From the NCBI RefSeq assembly GCF_000621625.1, contig NZ_JHXV01000005.1, positions 186,001-250,000 on the forward strand: DNA of 64,000 nucleotides, given 5' to 3'. This DNA is from Crocinitomix catalasitica ATCC 23190 (GTDB lineage Bacteria > Bacteroidota > Bacteroidia > Flavobacteriales_D > Crocinitomicaceae). The notes under the pieces are model-generated. The model saw nothing but the letters and a program-made list of their open reading frames with translations, searched no databases and was not told the DNA's origin. A program made the translations under genes and the position numbers. How positions within the stretch are numbered: the first letter of the stretch is position 1; every line of letters starts with the position of its first letter. Shown here one piece after another: positions 1 through 8,313 of this stretch.

Positions 1-1137
1 TGGGTTCGGATAAACTTCAAAACTAAATTGATCATTATCCGATCCAATACCTAGATTGAATTCAATGTTTTCAAAGTAATGCAAAGCGCCATAATAATCA
101 GAAATAAATACGTCCTGATCTCCATCACCGTCTATATCTGCAAAAGTTGCACCTACAGCGTACTCAATTCTACTTAAACCGAATGGTGAACCAACACCAT
201 CACCTAAAGCAAAATTTGGACTATCTGCTGTACCAATATTTTCATGATAATATGCTCTGTCTCCATAAAATTCGGCACGAATCAAATCTAAATCACCATC
301 CAAATCTAAATCTGCAAAATCACCAAACATAAATAAATATCCAGCTTCTGCATTTAATCCAAAGGGGTTAATTAGATCTTCTCCAAAATTTGCTAATTCT
401 GGCGTACCAGTGTTCTCGTAGTAAACAAAACTTCCATCATAAGTATCAACATCAACACGGTTAACAAACATATCAAAATCACCATCTCCGTCAATATCAA
501 CAAAATCGGTCAAAAAGGTGAATTCTAAATCCAAGTCATACAGATCTTCAACTTCTGCATCAAAGTTAGGGGACTCTGGCGTACCAATATTTTCAAAATA
601 AATTAAAATACCATAGTAACCTGAAGCTACAATATCATAATCGCCATCATTATCCAAATCGACATGTTTAGGCGTATAAACATAGTAACTCGGCAATAAA
701 CCGAATGGATTGGATATAGGATCAGCAAAATCTGGTGAATTTACGGTTCCTATATTTTCTTGGTAGATAAACGAAAAACCATCTTCATCAGTCGTTAACA
801 AATCTAAATCACCATCATTATCTATGTCTACAAACGTAGGTAAATGAATATATGCACCATTGTTTGAAGTATTGAAAGGGTTCACTTCAACTGGTCCAAA
901 TACCTGCGCACTAACTTGATTTGAAATCAGAATAATGGCAGCTCCTAAAATTCGTTTTAAAGAACGAATGCTGAAAATATTCTTTAATTTATTAAACAAA
1001 CGAACAAGAGAATCTTTATAGGCACCTCTTTTATTTTCGGCTAATTCAACCCAATTACCAGTTCTTATAAGGTGATTTATCTTTGCCGCAGTATTTTTAA
1101 ATTGCTGTAAATCATTTGAGTAAATAGTTTTTTTCAT
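1..1137 (-). CDS. Secreted FG-GAP/VCBS repeat protein with T9SS type A sorting domain (C-terminus cut by window edge)
   Basis: The reading frame is open from the ATG at 1137 to base 1 (379 codons). From about residue 85 it shows repeated Asp-rich beta-propeller blade motifs of the type DIDNDGDLD and DIDGDGD, the calcium-binding FG-GAP/VCBS signature. The last visible residues are VYPNP, which is how a T9SS type A sorting domain begins, so about 70 residues lie beyond the window. The hydrophobic signal-like stretch (LGAAIILISNQVSA) sits only at residues 64-77, after a basic 56-residue extension; no other Met exists to give a shorter protein. It is probably exported by Sec and then the type IX system to the cell surface. 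The ligand is unknown. Confidence 0.85.
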   Translation of the reverse strand, partial: MKKTIYSNDLQQFKNTAAKINHLIRTGNWVELAENKRGAYKDSLVRLFNKLKNIFSIRSLKRILGAAIILISNQVSAQVFGPVEVNPFNTSNNGAYIHLPTFVDIDNDGDLDLLTTDEDGFSFIYQENIGTVNSPDFADPISNPFGLLPSYYVYTPKHVDLDNDGDYDIVASGYYGILIYFENIGTPESPNFDAEVEDLYDLDLEFTFLTDFVDIDGDGDFDMFVNRVDVDTYDGSFVYYENTGTPELANFGEDLINPFGLNAEAGYLFMFGDFADLDLDGDLDLIRAEFYGDRAYYHENIGTADSPNFALGDGVGSPFGLSRIEYAVGATFADIDGDGDQDVFISDYYGALHYFENIEFNLGIGSDNDQFSFEVYPNP

Positions 1138-1288
1138 ATACCGTTTTTTTCTTAGTCTTGAATCGTTAGAAAGACGCTTAAACTAACTCGAAAGTTACAA
1201 GATTATTATATTTATTTATCCACAATTGAAGAAATAAATTTAAGTATAAAATATAATTGTCAAATCTCTCCAATAAAGTTTATAATTC

Positions 1289-2374
1289 TTAAAGCTTTGC
1301 TTTAGGAGCTATTCCCCAAAATGTTTGATTTGGCGTAGTGATTCCTAATTTAGAAATTGGCATTTGATTGTTTACAATATTAGGACGTAAAAAATCAGGA
1401 ATAACTTCAATATCATAAATCTCATCAACTGTTGTGCGATATTTAATTTCACCACAAAAACTTTTCGTTGGTAAATGTACGATTGCAATCCCGGCATCTT
1501 TTGCTTTATCCGCGATTTCTAGATGAGCAAAAGTACTTGAGTTTTTTCTTAGTTTTGACAACCCGATGAATAGGTAGTCTCCAATTTGTGACATTCCTCT
1601 TACAAAACCTTGAAGGTTGATAATTGACGTTTTTTTACCGGTTTTAGGATCAATTTCTAATAATTCACCCGTTGCAGATTGTAGTAAAAATATATTATTA
1701 TCTATGAGCATGGGGGAGTGGGGCATGGCTAAATCATCACAGATTATTTCATTTGTATCAACATTAATTAAAGCTCCTGTTTTCGTAATATTCTCTCTCC
1801 AACCTTGTTTTGTATCAGTCTGACTAAAACAAGTCACATATTTAGGTTTCCCATTTTCTAAAACCATCCCGTTTAAATGACATCTATCTTCTGAAACTAG
1901 TTTCGATATAAATTTTGGTTGCCAGATTGGTGTAAAGCTATGATTAGAATCAAACTTTACAAGACATGAGAATAAGGTATTCACCCCGTATATTTCATCT
2001 TGATTTCCGAATCGTAAATCATGCACGTCTATCCCTCCAGAATAGAGTGTTGCCCTAGGCATGAATAAGGCATCATATTTTTTTGGTGAATTTGGATAGT
2101 AATCCGCCAATGCTTGAGAATTTTGAAAAAGTTCAACGGTATCTTTGCATGCAATTCCCAATTTGCCTTTTTTTGAATTATATGCAATGCCCATTGGTTT
2201 GAGAAAAGTACGGGGTAATTGTATTAAAAACTCTTCTTCTTTTGGCGAGATAAAGATTAACTTGCCTGCCTGATAAGTCGTGATTGCAAGCGAGCAATTC
2301 AATTTCGCTAATAATTCAGGTACATTGGGCGTATATACACAAGAGAAAGGTGCTGTATTATTATTGGTCTCCAT
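1289..2374 (-). CDS. TIGR03032 / DUF4915 family protein
   Basis: A 361-residue protein without signal peptide. The N-terminal stretch with ELLAKLNCSLAITTYQAGKL and the following beta-rich repeats resemble the TIGR03032 (DUF4915) family, whose members are predicted beta-propeller proteins of unknown function. Its start overlaps the end of the APS kinase gene by 14 bases, so it is translationally coupled to it and is the last gene of the operon running leftward from 5012. The coupling suggests a role linked to sulfate activation or to the output of the neighbouring two-component system, but nothing in the protein itself proves it. Family call from recognition of the N-terminal motif. Confidence 0.75.
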   Translation of the reverse strand: METNNNTAPFSCVYTPNVPELLAKLNCSLAITTYQAGKLIFISPKEEEFLIQLPRTFLKPMGIAYNSKKGKLGIACKDTVELFQNSQALADYYPNSPKKYDALFMPRATLYSGGIDVHDLRFGNQDEIYGVNTLFSCLVKFDSNHSFTPIWQPKFISKLVSEDRCHLNGMVLENGKPKYVTCFSQTDTKQGWRENITKTGALINVDTNEIICDDLAMPHSPMLIDNNIFLLQSATGELLEIDPKTGKKTSIINLQGFVRGMSQIGDYLFIGLSKLRKNSSTFAHLEIADKAKDAGIAIVHLPTKSFCGEIKYRTTVDEIYDIEVIPDFLRPNIVNNQMPISKLGITTPNQTFWGIAPKAKL

Positions 2375-2918
2375 TAACAGGTAATTTTAATTTTAAGGCG
2401 ATGAATGAATTGATTTCATCTAGACTGTCTTGGACAGTATTATCGTAACAATTTAGAATATAATCTGGAGATATTGGCGATTCGTAAACAGCATCTATTC
2501 CAGTAAAATTTTTTATTTCTCCGGCTCTAACTTTTTTATAAAGCCCTTTGGTATCCCTGTTTTCGCAAATAGTTAAGGGCGTATTAATATAAATTTCAAC
2601 AAAGTTCTTTTCACCTATTATTGCTTTTGCTAAATCTCTTATCTCATTTGTTGGACTGATAAAGGTGCACAAAGAAGAAATATTTCGGTTAAGAAATAAT
2701 TTAGCAACTTCTGCAACTCTTCTGATATTTTCCTTTCTATCTTCAACGCTAAATCCAAGGTCACCACAAAGCCCAACTCTCAAGATGTCGCCATCCAATA
2801 AATTAAAAGTGTAGTTATAATTCTCTTTAAAGGTTGATCCAATATTTGTAGCGATTGTAGTTTTTCCCGCACCTGACAATCCCGTAAACCAAAACACTTT
2901 TGCTTCTATTGAATTCAT
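2361..2918 (-). CDS. cysC: Adenylyl-sulfate (APS) kinase
   Basis: Phosphorylates adenosine 5'-phosphosulfate with ATP to give PAPS, the donor for sulfotransferases and for sulfate reduction. The protein has the Walker A loop GLSGAGKTT at residues 13-21, the LDGDxLR motif, the family signature around DLGFS..DRxENIRR, and FISP. At 185 residues it is a stand-alone kinase, not fused to ATP sulfurylase. No cysD, cysN or PAPS reductase lies nearby, so a role in making PAPS for sulfation is more likely than assimilation. It follows the response regulator by 9 bases and overlaps the TIGR03032 gene, which is an unusual operon partner set. A sulfotransferase lies at 59197-60279. Confidence 0.93.
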   Translation of the reverse strand: MNSIEAKVFWFTGLSGAGKTTIATNIGSTFKENYNYTFNLLDGDILRVGLCGDLGFSVEDRKENIRRVAEVAKLFLNRNISSLCTFISPTNEIRDLAKAIIGEKNFVEIYINTPLTICENRDTKGLYKKVRAGEIKNFTGIDAVYESPISPDYILNCYDNTVQDSLDEINSFIALKLKLPVNGDQ

Positions 2919-2927
2919 CTTTAGTAA

Positions 2928-3590
2928 TTAAACTTTAACATAACCGTTTTTTATGGCGAATAACACCAATCCAACCCTTGTTTTTACTTCTAATTTTTCA
3001 AAAAGTGCTGCTCTATATCCATCTATTGTTTTGGGACTTAACAACATTTCTTCCGCAATTTGTTTATAGGTTTTTTCAGAACAGCAATATTCGATAAACG
3101 TCAATTCTCTATTCGACAGTTTTTGCAAATTTTCTTGCTCCACTTCATCGTTTTGAATAGAATTAATCAATCGACCTGTTATCACATCCGTATAATGAAA
3201 TCCTTTTTGTGAAATAGCTAAAATCGCAGATTTTAATTCGCTCGGTTCGATATCTTTACTTAAATACCCGCGAACACCGTTTCGCAACATTCTAATTAAG
3301 CTGGCTTCGTCACTGAGCATCGTGATAATAAGAATAGGAATACTTGGGTATTCTTTTGACATTATTTTTGCTGTTTCAAAACCATTTAAAATAGGCATAT
3401 CCACATCAAGAATCACCAAATCAGGTAAAGTATTGGTTTTTAGAAGATCTAAAAACTCCTTTCCGTTACTTGCTGTTAATACTACTTTTAAATTGTCGGA
3501 TAATGATTCTATTAAATTGGTTAAGCCACTTCTGTATAAACCATGATCATCAACTACGGCTATGTTTAATTTTGGGATTTCATTGCTCAT
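2928..3590 (-). CDS. NarL/LuxR-type response regulator
   Basis: A 220-residue cytoplasmic transcription regulator. Residues 8-125 form a receiver domain with the acidic pair D14-D15 and phosphoacceptor D62 in LDVDMP; a LuxR-type helix-turn-helix follows near residues 155-215 (LSNRE...YKQIAEEM..SPKTIDGY). It ends just before the APS kinase and starts 11 bases after the histidine kinase stop, so it is almost certainly the partner of that kinase. Targets cannot be read from the sequence; co-transcription with cysC makes autoregulation of the whole operon plausible. Confidence 0.93.
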   Translation of the reverse strand: MSNEIPKLNIAVVDDHGLYRSGLTNLIESLSDNLKVVLTASNGKEFLDLLKTNTLPDLVILDVDMPILNGFETAKIMSKEYPSIPILIITMLSDEASLIRMLRNGVRGYLSKDIEPSELKSAILAISQKGFHYTDVITGRLINSIQNDEVEQENLQKLSNRELTFIEYCCSEKTYKQIAEEMLLSPKTIDGYRAALFEKLEVKTRVGLVLFAIKNGYVKV

Positions 3591-3601
3591 TGGGGATGAA
3601 T

Positions 3602-4366
3602 TTACAAAATAATCTGAATTTCTGTTCCTTTATTAACTTCACTTTTAATCAAACAACTCGCACCAATCAACTTAGCTCTTTCTCTGATGTTTTTGAGGCC
3701 TGAACCATTTTGATTTTTTTCATTGTTGATATCAAATCCGCGACCATTGTCTTTATAAGTCAATAGCAAAGCATTGTCTTTATTTACCATGCTAAAACTA
3801 CCTTCTGTTGCTTGAGAATATTTAAGCATATTATTAAATATTTCTTGGGTTATTCTAAAGAGAATGAGTTCTTTTTCATGACCTAAATCTGTCATTTCCG
3901 TCTCCAATTCAAAAGCATAATTAATCTGTCCAATTCTATTAATTCGAGCGACTTCATTTTCGATCATTGAAATCCAGCCATTCTCTTTTATTTTATCTCC
4001 ATTTAAATTAGCTGACAAACTTCTAATATCTTGAATTAATTGTTTTACTAAGTTGATGGATTCCTGTACTTTAGCTTGGTCATTTTCAGATAAATCACTA
4101 GAAATTAAATTCAAATTGATCTTAATTAAAGAGGCGATTTGCCCATAATTATCATGTAATTCTCTCGAAACATTCTTCAATGTTTCTTCACTTATTTCAG
4201 CCTCTGCAGCAAGGAATTCTTGTTTTAATAATTCTTGTTCATATAGATACTTATCCTGCGATTTTCTGTAAAGCAGAATAAAATAAATAATAAATACGAC
4301 CAACATTGAAAAAACAATGGCCCCAACAATGATTGGCAAAATATAATCAAGTGAATTTTTATCCAT
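3602..4366 (-). CDS. Sensor histidine kinase (HisKA_3/LytS-NarX type)
   Basis: A 254-residue kinase with one N-terminal membrane helix (about residues 9-32), a short coiled-coil linker, a dimerisation/phosphoacceptor segment with H71 in SRELHDNYGQ, and an HATPase domain ending with DNGRGFD and GSGLKNIRERA. There is almost no extracytoplasmic part, so the signal may be intracellular, within the membrane, or provided by the preceding multi-pass membrane protein whose gene overlaps this one by 8 bases. It forms a pair with the response regulator at 2928-3590. Confidence 0.9.
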   Translation of the reverse strand: MDKNSLDYILPIIVGAIVFSMLVVFIIYFILLYRKSQDKYLYEQELLKQEFLAAEAEISEETLKNVSRELHDNYGQIASLIKINLNLISSDLSENDQAKVQESINLVKQLIQDIRSLSANLNGDKIKENGWISMIENEVARINRIGQINYAFELETEMTDLGHEKELILFRITQEIFNNMLKYSQATEGSFSMVNKDNALLLTYKDNGRGFDINNEKNQNGSGLKNIRERAKLIGASCLIKSEVNKGTEIQIIL

Positions 4367-5012
4367 AAGTTTCAGTTTCGTTTTTAATTTCTAATCGGAT
4401 TGCATTAAATAAAACCCCGTATTGCAGTATGTTTGAATAAAAGATTATCGATGCTGGTAGTATAATGAAATTAACGTATTTGGCGAAAATCATAAAACTT
4501 AAAGAGAATACGGCGATTGTGAAAAAGGATAAATAACCAAAATTAACCCAAAATAAAGGCTGTTTTAATATGGGATTTTGATTAGGAGAAAGTAACATTT
4601 TCCGGTAAGATAAAAGTACTACGGGAACAATATATAATACAACTAAAAGTAAACTATAAGTCGGCATACTTTTTACCGATTCTATAAAAATTGAACTGAG
4701 TATAGAAAGTATACAAAACAGAAGTGCAACTAAAAAATATCGGTTTTTATAAATAGGTTTCAATTGTTTACTCATAAACGAATAGAAAATACCAAAAAAC
4801 AATAGTTGAATTGGAATATATATATGGTATAGTATAGTATTATATCCAATCCACTGACGAAAATAGAGTGACATTGTTTCACTTATAAACGTAATCAGTA
4901 AAAAAAATACTAATAATTTGAAAGGCTTAGACAATTGATAAAATTGAGAAAAACCCAAAATTACAGAAGCAGATATAATTGCCAAATAAACATAATAAAC
5001 AAAAAGTCCCAT
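4359..5012 (-). CDS. Multi-pass membrane protein, probable signal-input partner of the histidine kinase
   Basis: A 217-residue protein made almost entirely of hydrophobic helices (six to seven predicted by eye). It contains the conserved block GYNTILYHIYIPIQ, which reappears in the gene at 5585-6235, so the two are paralogs. Its end overlaps the histidine kinase start, and it heads the operon that continues to the TIGR03032 gene. I do not recognise a named family. Position and topology suggest a membrane sensor or anchor for the short kinase, which is inference only. Confidence 0.75.
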   Translation of the reverse strand: MGLFVYYVYLAIISASVILGFSQFYQLSKPFKLLVFFLLITFISETMSLYFRQWIGYNTILYHIYIPIQLLFFGIFYSFMSKQLKPIYKNRYFLVALLFCILSILSSIFIESVKSMPTYSLLLVVLYIVPVVLLSYRKMLLSPNQNPILKQPLFWVNFGYLSFFTIAVFSLSFMIFAKYVNFIILPASIIFYSNILQYGVLFNAIRLEIKNETETYG

Positions 5013-5054
5013 TACTTTATTTCCTTTTATTAAATCTAACTAACAGTAAGAAAA

Positions 5055-5438
5055 CTAAATTTGAGGCAGATTAACGTTTGTCGGACATACAGATGGACAT
5101 GGCGCGCAATATTCAAAGATTTTATCACTTGAATTAACCATTAAATAGTCCTGATTGTTGACTTTTTTCATGCCCAACATTATAATTGTAGACCCCGCTT
5201 CAACGCCAGGTTCTGATCCGTCGTGTTGTCCTAATGCGAAGAACACCCGTTCCACATCTGTACTTTGGTTCAGAATTGCTTCAACTTCAGACCTTGGAAA
5301 ACTCAACCCGCTTAACGTCATTGCTACATTATTCACCGTAACCTTTAGTTGAATTGTAGATTGGTTATAGTTGTGAATTAGTCCCTGTGCTTGTTGCCAT
5401 GATAACTGCATTCCGTATCGTTTAAAATTAAGATCCAT
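5055..5438 (-). CDS. Conserved hypothetical protein with C-terminal CxPCPxxCP motif
   Basis: A 127-residue soluble protein; the ATG at 5438 (MDLNFKRYGM) is preferred over an upstream ATG at 5492 because it follows an A-rich leader and the earlier residues look non-coding. The protein has the form of a small alpha/beta domain (FFALGQHDG..., STIIMLGM) and ends in CAPCPSVCP, a cysteine-proline tail I associate with small uncharacterised Bacteroidota proteins. The cysteines could bind a metal or form a disulfide. It lies between the two paralogous membrane proteins. Function unknown. Confidence 0.7.
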   Translation of the reverse strand: MDLNFKRYGMQLSWQQAQGLIHNYNQSTIQLKVTVNNVAMTLSGLSFPRSEVEAILNQSTDVERVFFALGQHDGSEPGVEAGSTIIMLGMKKVNNQDYLMVNSSDKIFEYCAPCPSVCPTNVNLPQI

Positions 5439-5584
5439 AATTATTTTTTTTGTTAAACATAATGACTTAAAACGGTTTGCCCAAATAACCATACATTAAA
5501 AAGGTCGATTCGACATAGCTTAACGTACTGTAAATAAGAGGGAAATACTAGTTTATTTATATTTACAAACAATAAAATGTCAGT

Positions 5585-6235
5585 TTAAATCATTGCTCTT
5601 TTTCTTTTCTTAGATGCCAGCCTCAAAGCGTTAAAAAAGGTGGTATAAAGAATGAAATTAGTATAAACAAGAATGTTTATTGATAAATCGATACTGACTT
5701 TTGACTTGGCGATTAACATAAAACTCAATGAGAAAAGTGTAATGGTGTAAAAGAAAATATTTCCAAAATTAATCCAAAATAAAGGTTGCTGTAAAATGCT
5801 TATTTGACTTGGTTCTAACAGCATTTTTTTATAAGACAACAATACGACAGGCACAATAAAGAGAACTAATAAAAACAAGCTATACGTTGGCATAAATTTT
5901 ACGGATTGCACAAATATTGAATTAAAAAAACACGAAACGCTCAAAAATAAAGCAATATAAAAACGTGTCTGGGTATAAAAAAGCTTCGAAGTACCATTAT
6001 TTAATGAATAGAAAACGCCGTAAAAGAGAATTTGAATTGGAATATAAAAATGATATAAGATCGTATTATAACCTAAATACTCCGTAAAAACACTCGATAA
6101 GCTTTCACTAATTGCAGTAGTCAATAAAAAGAGTACAAATAGTTTATACGAGAATAAGAGTCGTTTAAAATAGATAAATCCATAGAGAACACAAGAATAG
6201 AGTAAAATTAAATATATCCAATAAACACTTCCCAT
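5585..6235 (-). CDS. Multi-pass membrane protein, paralog of the 4359-5012 product
   Basis: A 216-residue protein starting at MGSVYWIYLI; the earlier in-frame ATG at 6265 would add ten residues with no counterpart in the paralog. It shares with the 4359-5012 product the motif GYNTILYH(F/I)YIPIQ, the pattern V(K)SxMPTYSL and the string PVVLLSY(K/R)KMLL, with the same helix spacing. It is not followed directly by a kinase gene; the CxPCP protein lies between the copies. Possibly a diverged duplicate of the sensor partner. Confidence 0.75.
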   Translation of the reverse strand: MGSVYWIYLILLYSCVLYGFIYFKRLLFSYKLFVLFLLTTAISESLSSVFTEYLGYNTILYHFYIPIQILFYGVFYSLNNGTSKLFYTQTRFYIALFLSVSCFFNSIFVQSVKFMPTYSLFLLVLFIVPVVLLSYKKMLLEPSQISILQQPLFWINFGNIFFYTITLFSLSFMLIAKSKVSIDLSINILVYTNFILYTTFFNALRLASKKRKRAMI

Positions 6236-6538
6236 TAGAGCACGAATAGTTGAAAAAAAATGCAAAATTAAACCAATTTGGTCAAAACAATCTGAACAAT
6301 TGATAAAATGAATTATGCTGTGGTTTAAACTGAATAAGACCGTAGATTCTTTATAGACTTGCTTTAATAATAAAATTCAAAACAATCTTTTTTCACAAGA
6401 ACAAAGGTTCAAAGCATACATCTACAATGCTTTAAAAATTATAATTACAAGCTATTTTATTCCTTTTTCAAAATTATGCTACTACTGATTAATCCTTTTA
6501 TATAAATCACAGTCTGACTATAAAACAAAAACAACATT

Positions 6539-6814
6539 ATGAAATCCTATAAAATTAAATTATTCGTTGTAGTTACAGCATTATTCTTGGTAAGTAATAA
6601 TACTCTATTTGCTCAACCTCCTGGAGGCGGAGAGAAAAGAACACCTCCAACAACGGATGAAATATTCGAAAAGTTCGACGCGAATAAAGATGAAATCAAA
6701 GGTCCTTTAAAAGATAATTTCGATACGATTGATACTGATGATGATGGATTCATTTCACGAGAGGAATTAGATAATGCTCCAAAACCTGAAAGAGGTATTA
6801 GACCAAAGAAATAG
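6539..6814 (+). CDS. Small secreted EF-hand protein
   Basis: A 91-residue protein with a signal peptide (hydrophobic core at residues 8-19, probable cleavage after LFAQ near residue 26). The mature part has a degenerate first loop (FDANKDE) and one canonical calcium-binding EF-hand loop (DTDDDGFISREEL), with Pro-rich flanks. A strong hairpin terminator follows at 6849-6882, so it is likely monocistronic. A periplasmic calcium-binding role is plausible; the partner is unknown. Confidence 0.85.
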   Translation: MKSYKIKLFVVVTALFLVSNNTLFAQPPGGGEKRTPPTTDEIFEKFDANKDEIKGPLKDNFDTIDTDDDGFISREELDNAPKPERGIRPKK

Positions 6815-6848
6815 TGCATCAGTTAATAACTGATTTTTTCATAAGCGG

Positions 6849-6882
6849 GAAAACACATGCGAATGCGCATGTGTTTTTTTTT
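6849..6882 (+). terminator. Rho-independent terminator
   Basis: Perfect nine-base-pair stem (ACACATGCG with CGCATGTGT), loop AATG, followed by a run of T, 35 bases after the EF-hand protein stop codon. Confidence 0.9.
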
Positions 6883-6938
6883 GACACATTTTTAATAAAG
6901 AATCAAGGCTGGTATTAAAACAATAATAATTAGGCTGT

Positions 6939-6972
6939 TTTGAGTATGAATTTAAATCTTCAACTAAATTTG
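6939..6972 (+). promoter_or_regulatory. Bacteroidota-type promoter for the GT87-like gene
   Basis: The -7 element TAAATTTG (6965-6972) matches the Bacteroidota consensus TAnnTTTG, with TTTG at 6939-6942 as a -33 element and a 22-base spacer. The expected start point is about 10-15 bases before the ATG at 6992. Confidence 0.6.
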
Positions 6973-6991
6973 TAATAAAAGTAAAAAAACA

Positions 6992-8233
6992 ATGCGTCGA
7001 TTATTTGAAACTAAAGCATCAAAACTTTTTGCCTTACTGACATTTCTACTTTTCATGACGATGTTAACGTTTCAACTGATTAATGAACGTTTTTGGTTAC
7101 ACGATCTTGAAGTAATGTATGCAGCTGCAACAGCTTTGCTTGAAAATGGTCAAATTTACGGCACATCTGTTGGTCTAGACACGGGTTTCTACAAATATTC
7201 TCCATTTACACTTTTCTTTTTTGTGCCATATGCTTTACTTCCATATAAGGTGGCTTGTATACTTCATTTTCTGATAACATTGGCCTGCGCCATCCTTACA
7301 TTTCCACTTCTGGAACGTATTATAAGGAGGTATCTTTTTGACTTTAAAAAGAAGTATTACCTCACGCTTTTTATTGTTTTAATCGCTATTCTTATTCACT
7401 TAGTTCGTGATTTACACTTGGGGAATATAAATATGATTCTAGTGTTTTTATTAACACTTTCCATTCAATATCTCATCGAAAATAAGTATGTGAAATTTGG
7501 AATTATTATCGCTTTTATTATCATTACCAAACCGTACTTCATCGTGTTTGTTTTACCATTATTATTACATAAAAAGTATAAGGAAATATTAAGCATAGGT
7601 GCTGTTGGCGCTTTGTCTGTAGTTCTTTCCTTAATATTAATAGGATTCTCTAAGGGCATTTATCTTTATTTCGATTGGTTTGCCGCAATGCTTGATCATT
7701 CTTCATATTTAAAAAGTAATAATACAATCTTTTATATCCTTAATCGTTATACAGGAATTTCAATAGGAACTGAATTTTCATTCCTATTACTTGGAATTAT
7801 TGCGGTGATCACAAGTCTTTATTTCTGGCGAATCATTCGAATCAATAATAAAAACGAGGTTTTAAGTCATGAAGAACGTACCAATAGAAAGAATACAGCG
7901 TTGATCATACATCTTTTTGTATTGATTGCTTTTATTCCAAATGTATTTATCACAGACACAGAGCACTTTCTGTTTTCACTTCCATTAATTTCAATACTGA
8001 TCCAATATTTTTCTATTCCAAAACGCTTTGTTTGGATTCCACTGATTGCCTTTATGATATTCTTATATGGGGGAAATTCAACAGATATGATGGGTGATTA
8101 TCTTAATGAAAATTATAAAAGCATGGGGCTTTTAGGTATTGGTAATTTGATGATTATTACAACTGCTTTGATTGTTTATCACAAGAATCGAAATAGTTGG
8201 GGGAGTGAAAGCGTAAAATTAGATAATAACTAA
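6992..8233 (+). CDS. Integral membrane glycosyltransferase, GT87 / DUF2029-like
   Basis: A 413-residue polytopic protein with about nine to eleven hydrophobic helices. Early in the sequence it has HDLEVMYAAATALLENGQIYG followed by YKYSPFT, the layout of the GT-C family GT87, whose members (PimE type) move a sugar from a polyprenyl-phosphate donor on the periplasmic face; the acidic residue in the first loop would be catalytic. The gene has its own promoter and a terminator at 8258-8284. The acceptor is unknown. A related GT-C family remains possible. Confidence 0.75.
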   Translation: MRRLFETKASKLFALLTFLLFMTMLTFQLINERFWLHDLEVMYAAATALLENGQIYGTSVGLDTGFYKYSPFTLFFFVPYALLPYKVACILHFLITLACAILTFPLLERIIRRYLFDFKKKYYLTLFIVLIAILIHLVRDLHLGNINMILVFLLTLSIQYLIENKYVKFGIIIAFIIITKPYFIVFVLPLLLHKKYKEILSIGAVGALSVVLSLILIGFSKGIYLYFDWFAAMLDHSSYLKSNNTIFYILNRYTGISIGTEFSFLLLGIIAVITSLYFWRIIRINNKNEVLSHEERTNRKNTALIIHLFVLIAFIPNVFITDTEHFLFSLPLISILIQYFSIPKRFVWIPLIAFMIFLYGGNSTDMMGDYLNENYKSMGLLGIGNLMIITTALIVYHKNRNSWGSESVKLDNN

Positions 8234-8257
8234 GGTCTCTATTCCTATCCAATAAAA

Positions 8258-8284
8258 AAACCACCAAGTATATTTGGTGGTTTT
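8258..8284. terminator. Bidirectional terminator between convergent genes
   Basis: Inverted repeat AAACCACCAA / TTGGTGGTTT with a six-base loop, with A-run before and T-run after. It serves the rightward GT87-like gene (ends 8233) and the leftward acyl-CoA synthetase (ends 8314). Confidence 0.9.
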
Positions 8285-8313
8285 AAGTCAAAAAACAAAG
8301 GCTTTTTACGTAT

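Noticed and set aside
5055-5062. TAAATTTG promoter-like element on the plus strand
   Set aside because: It falls on the stop codon of a minus-strand gene, and no rightward gene follows within 1.4 kb.
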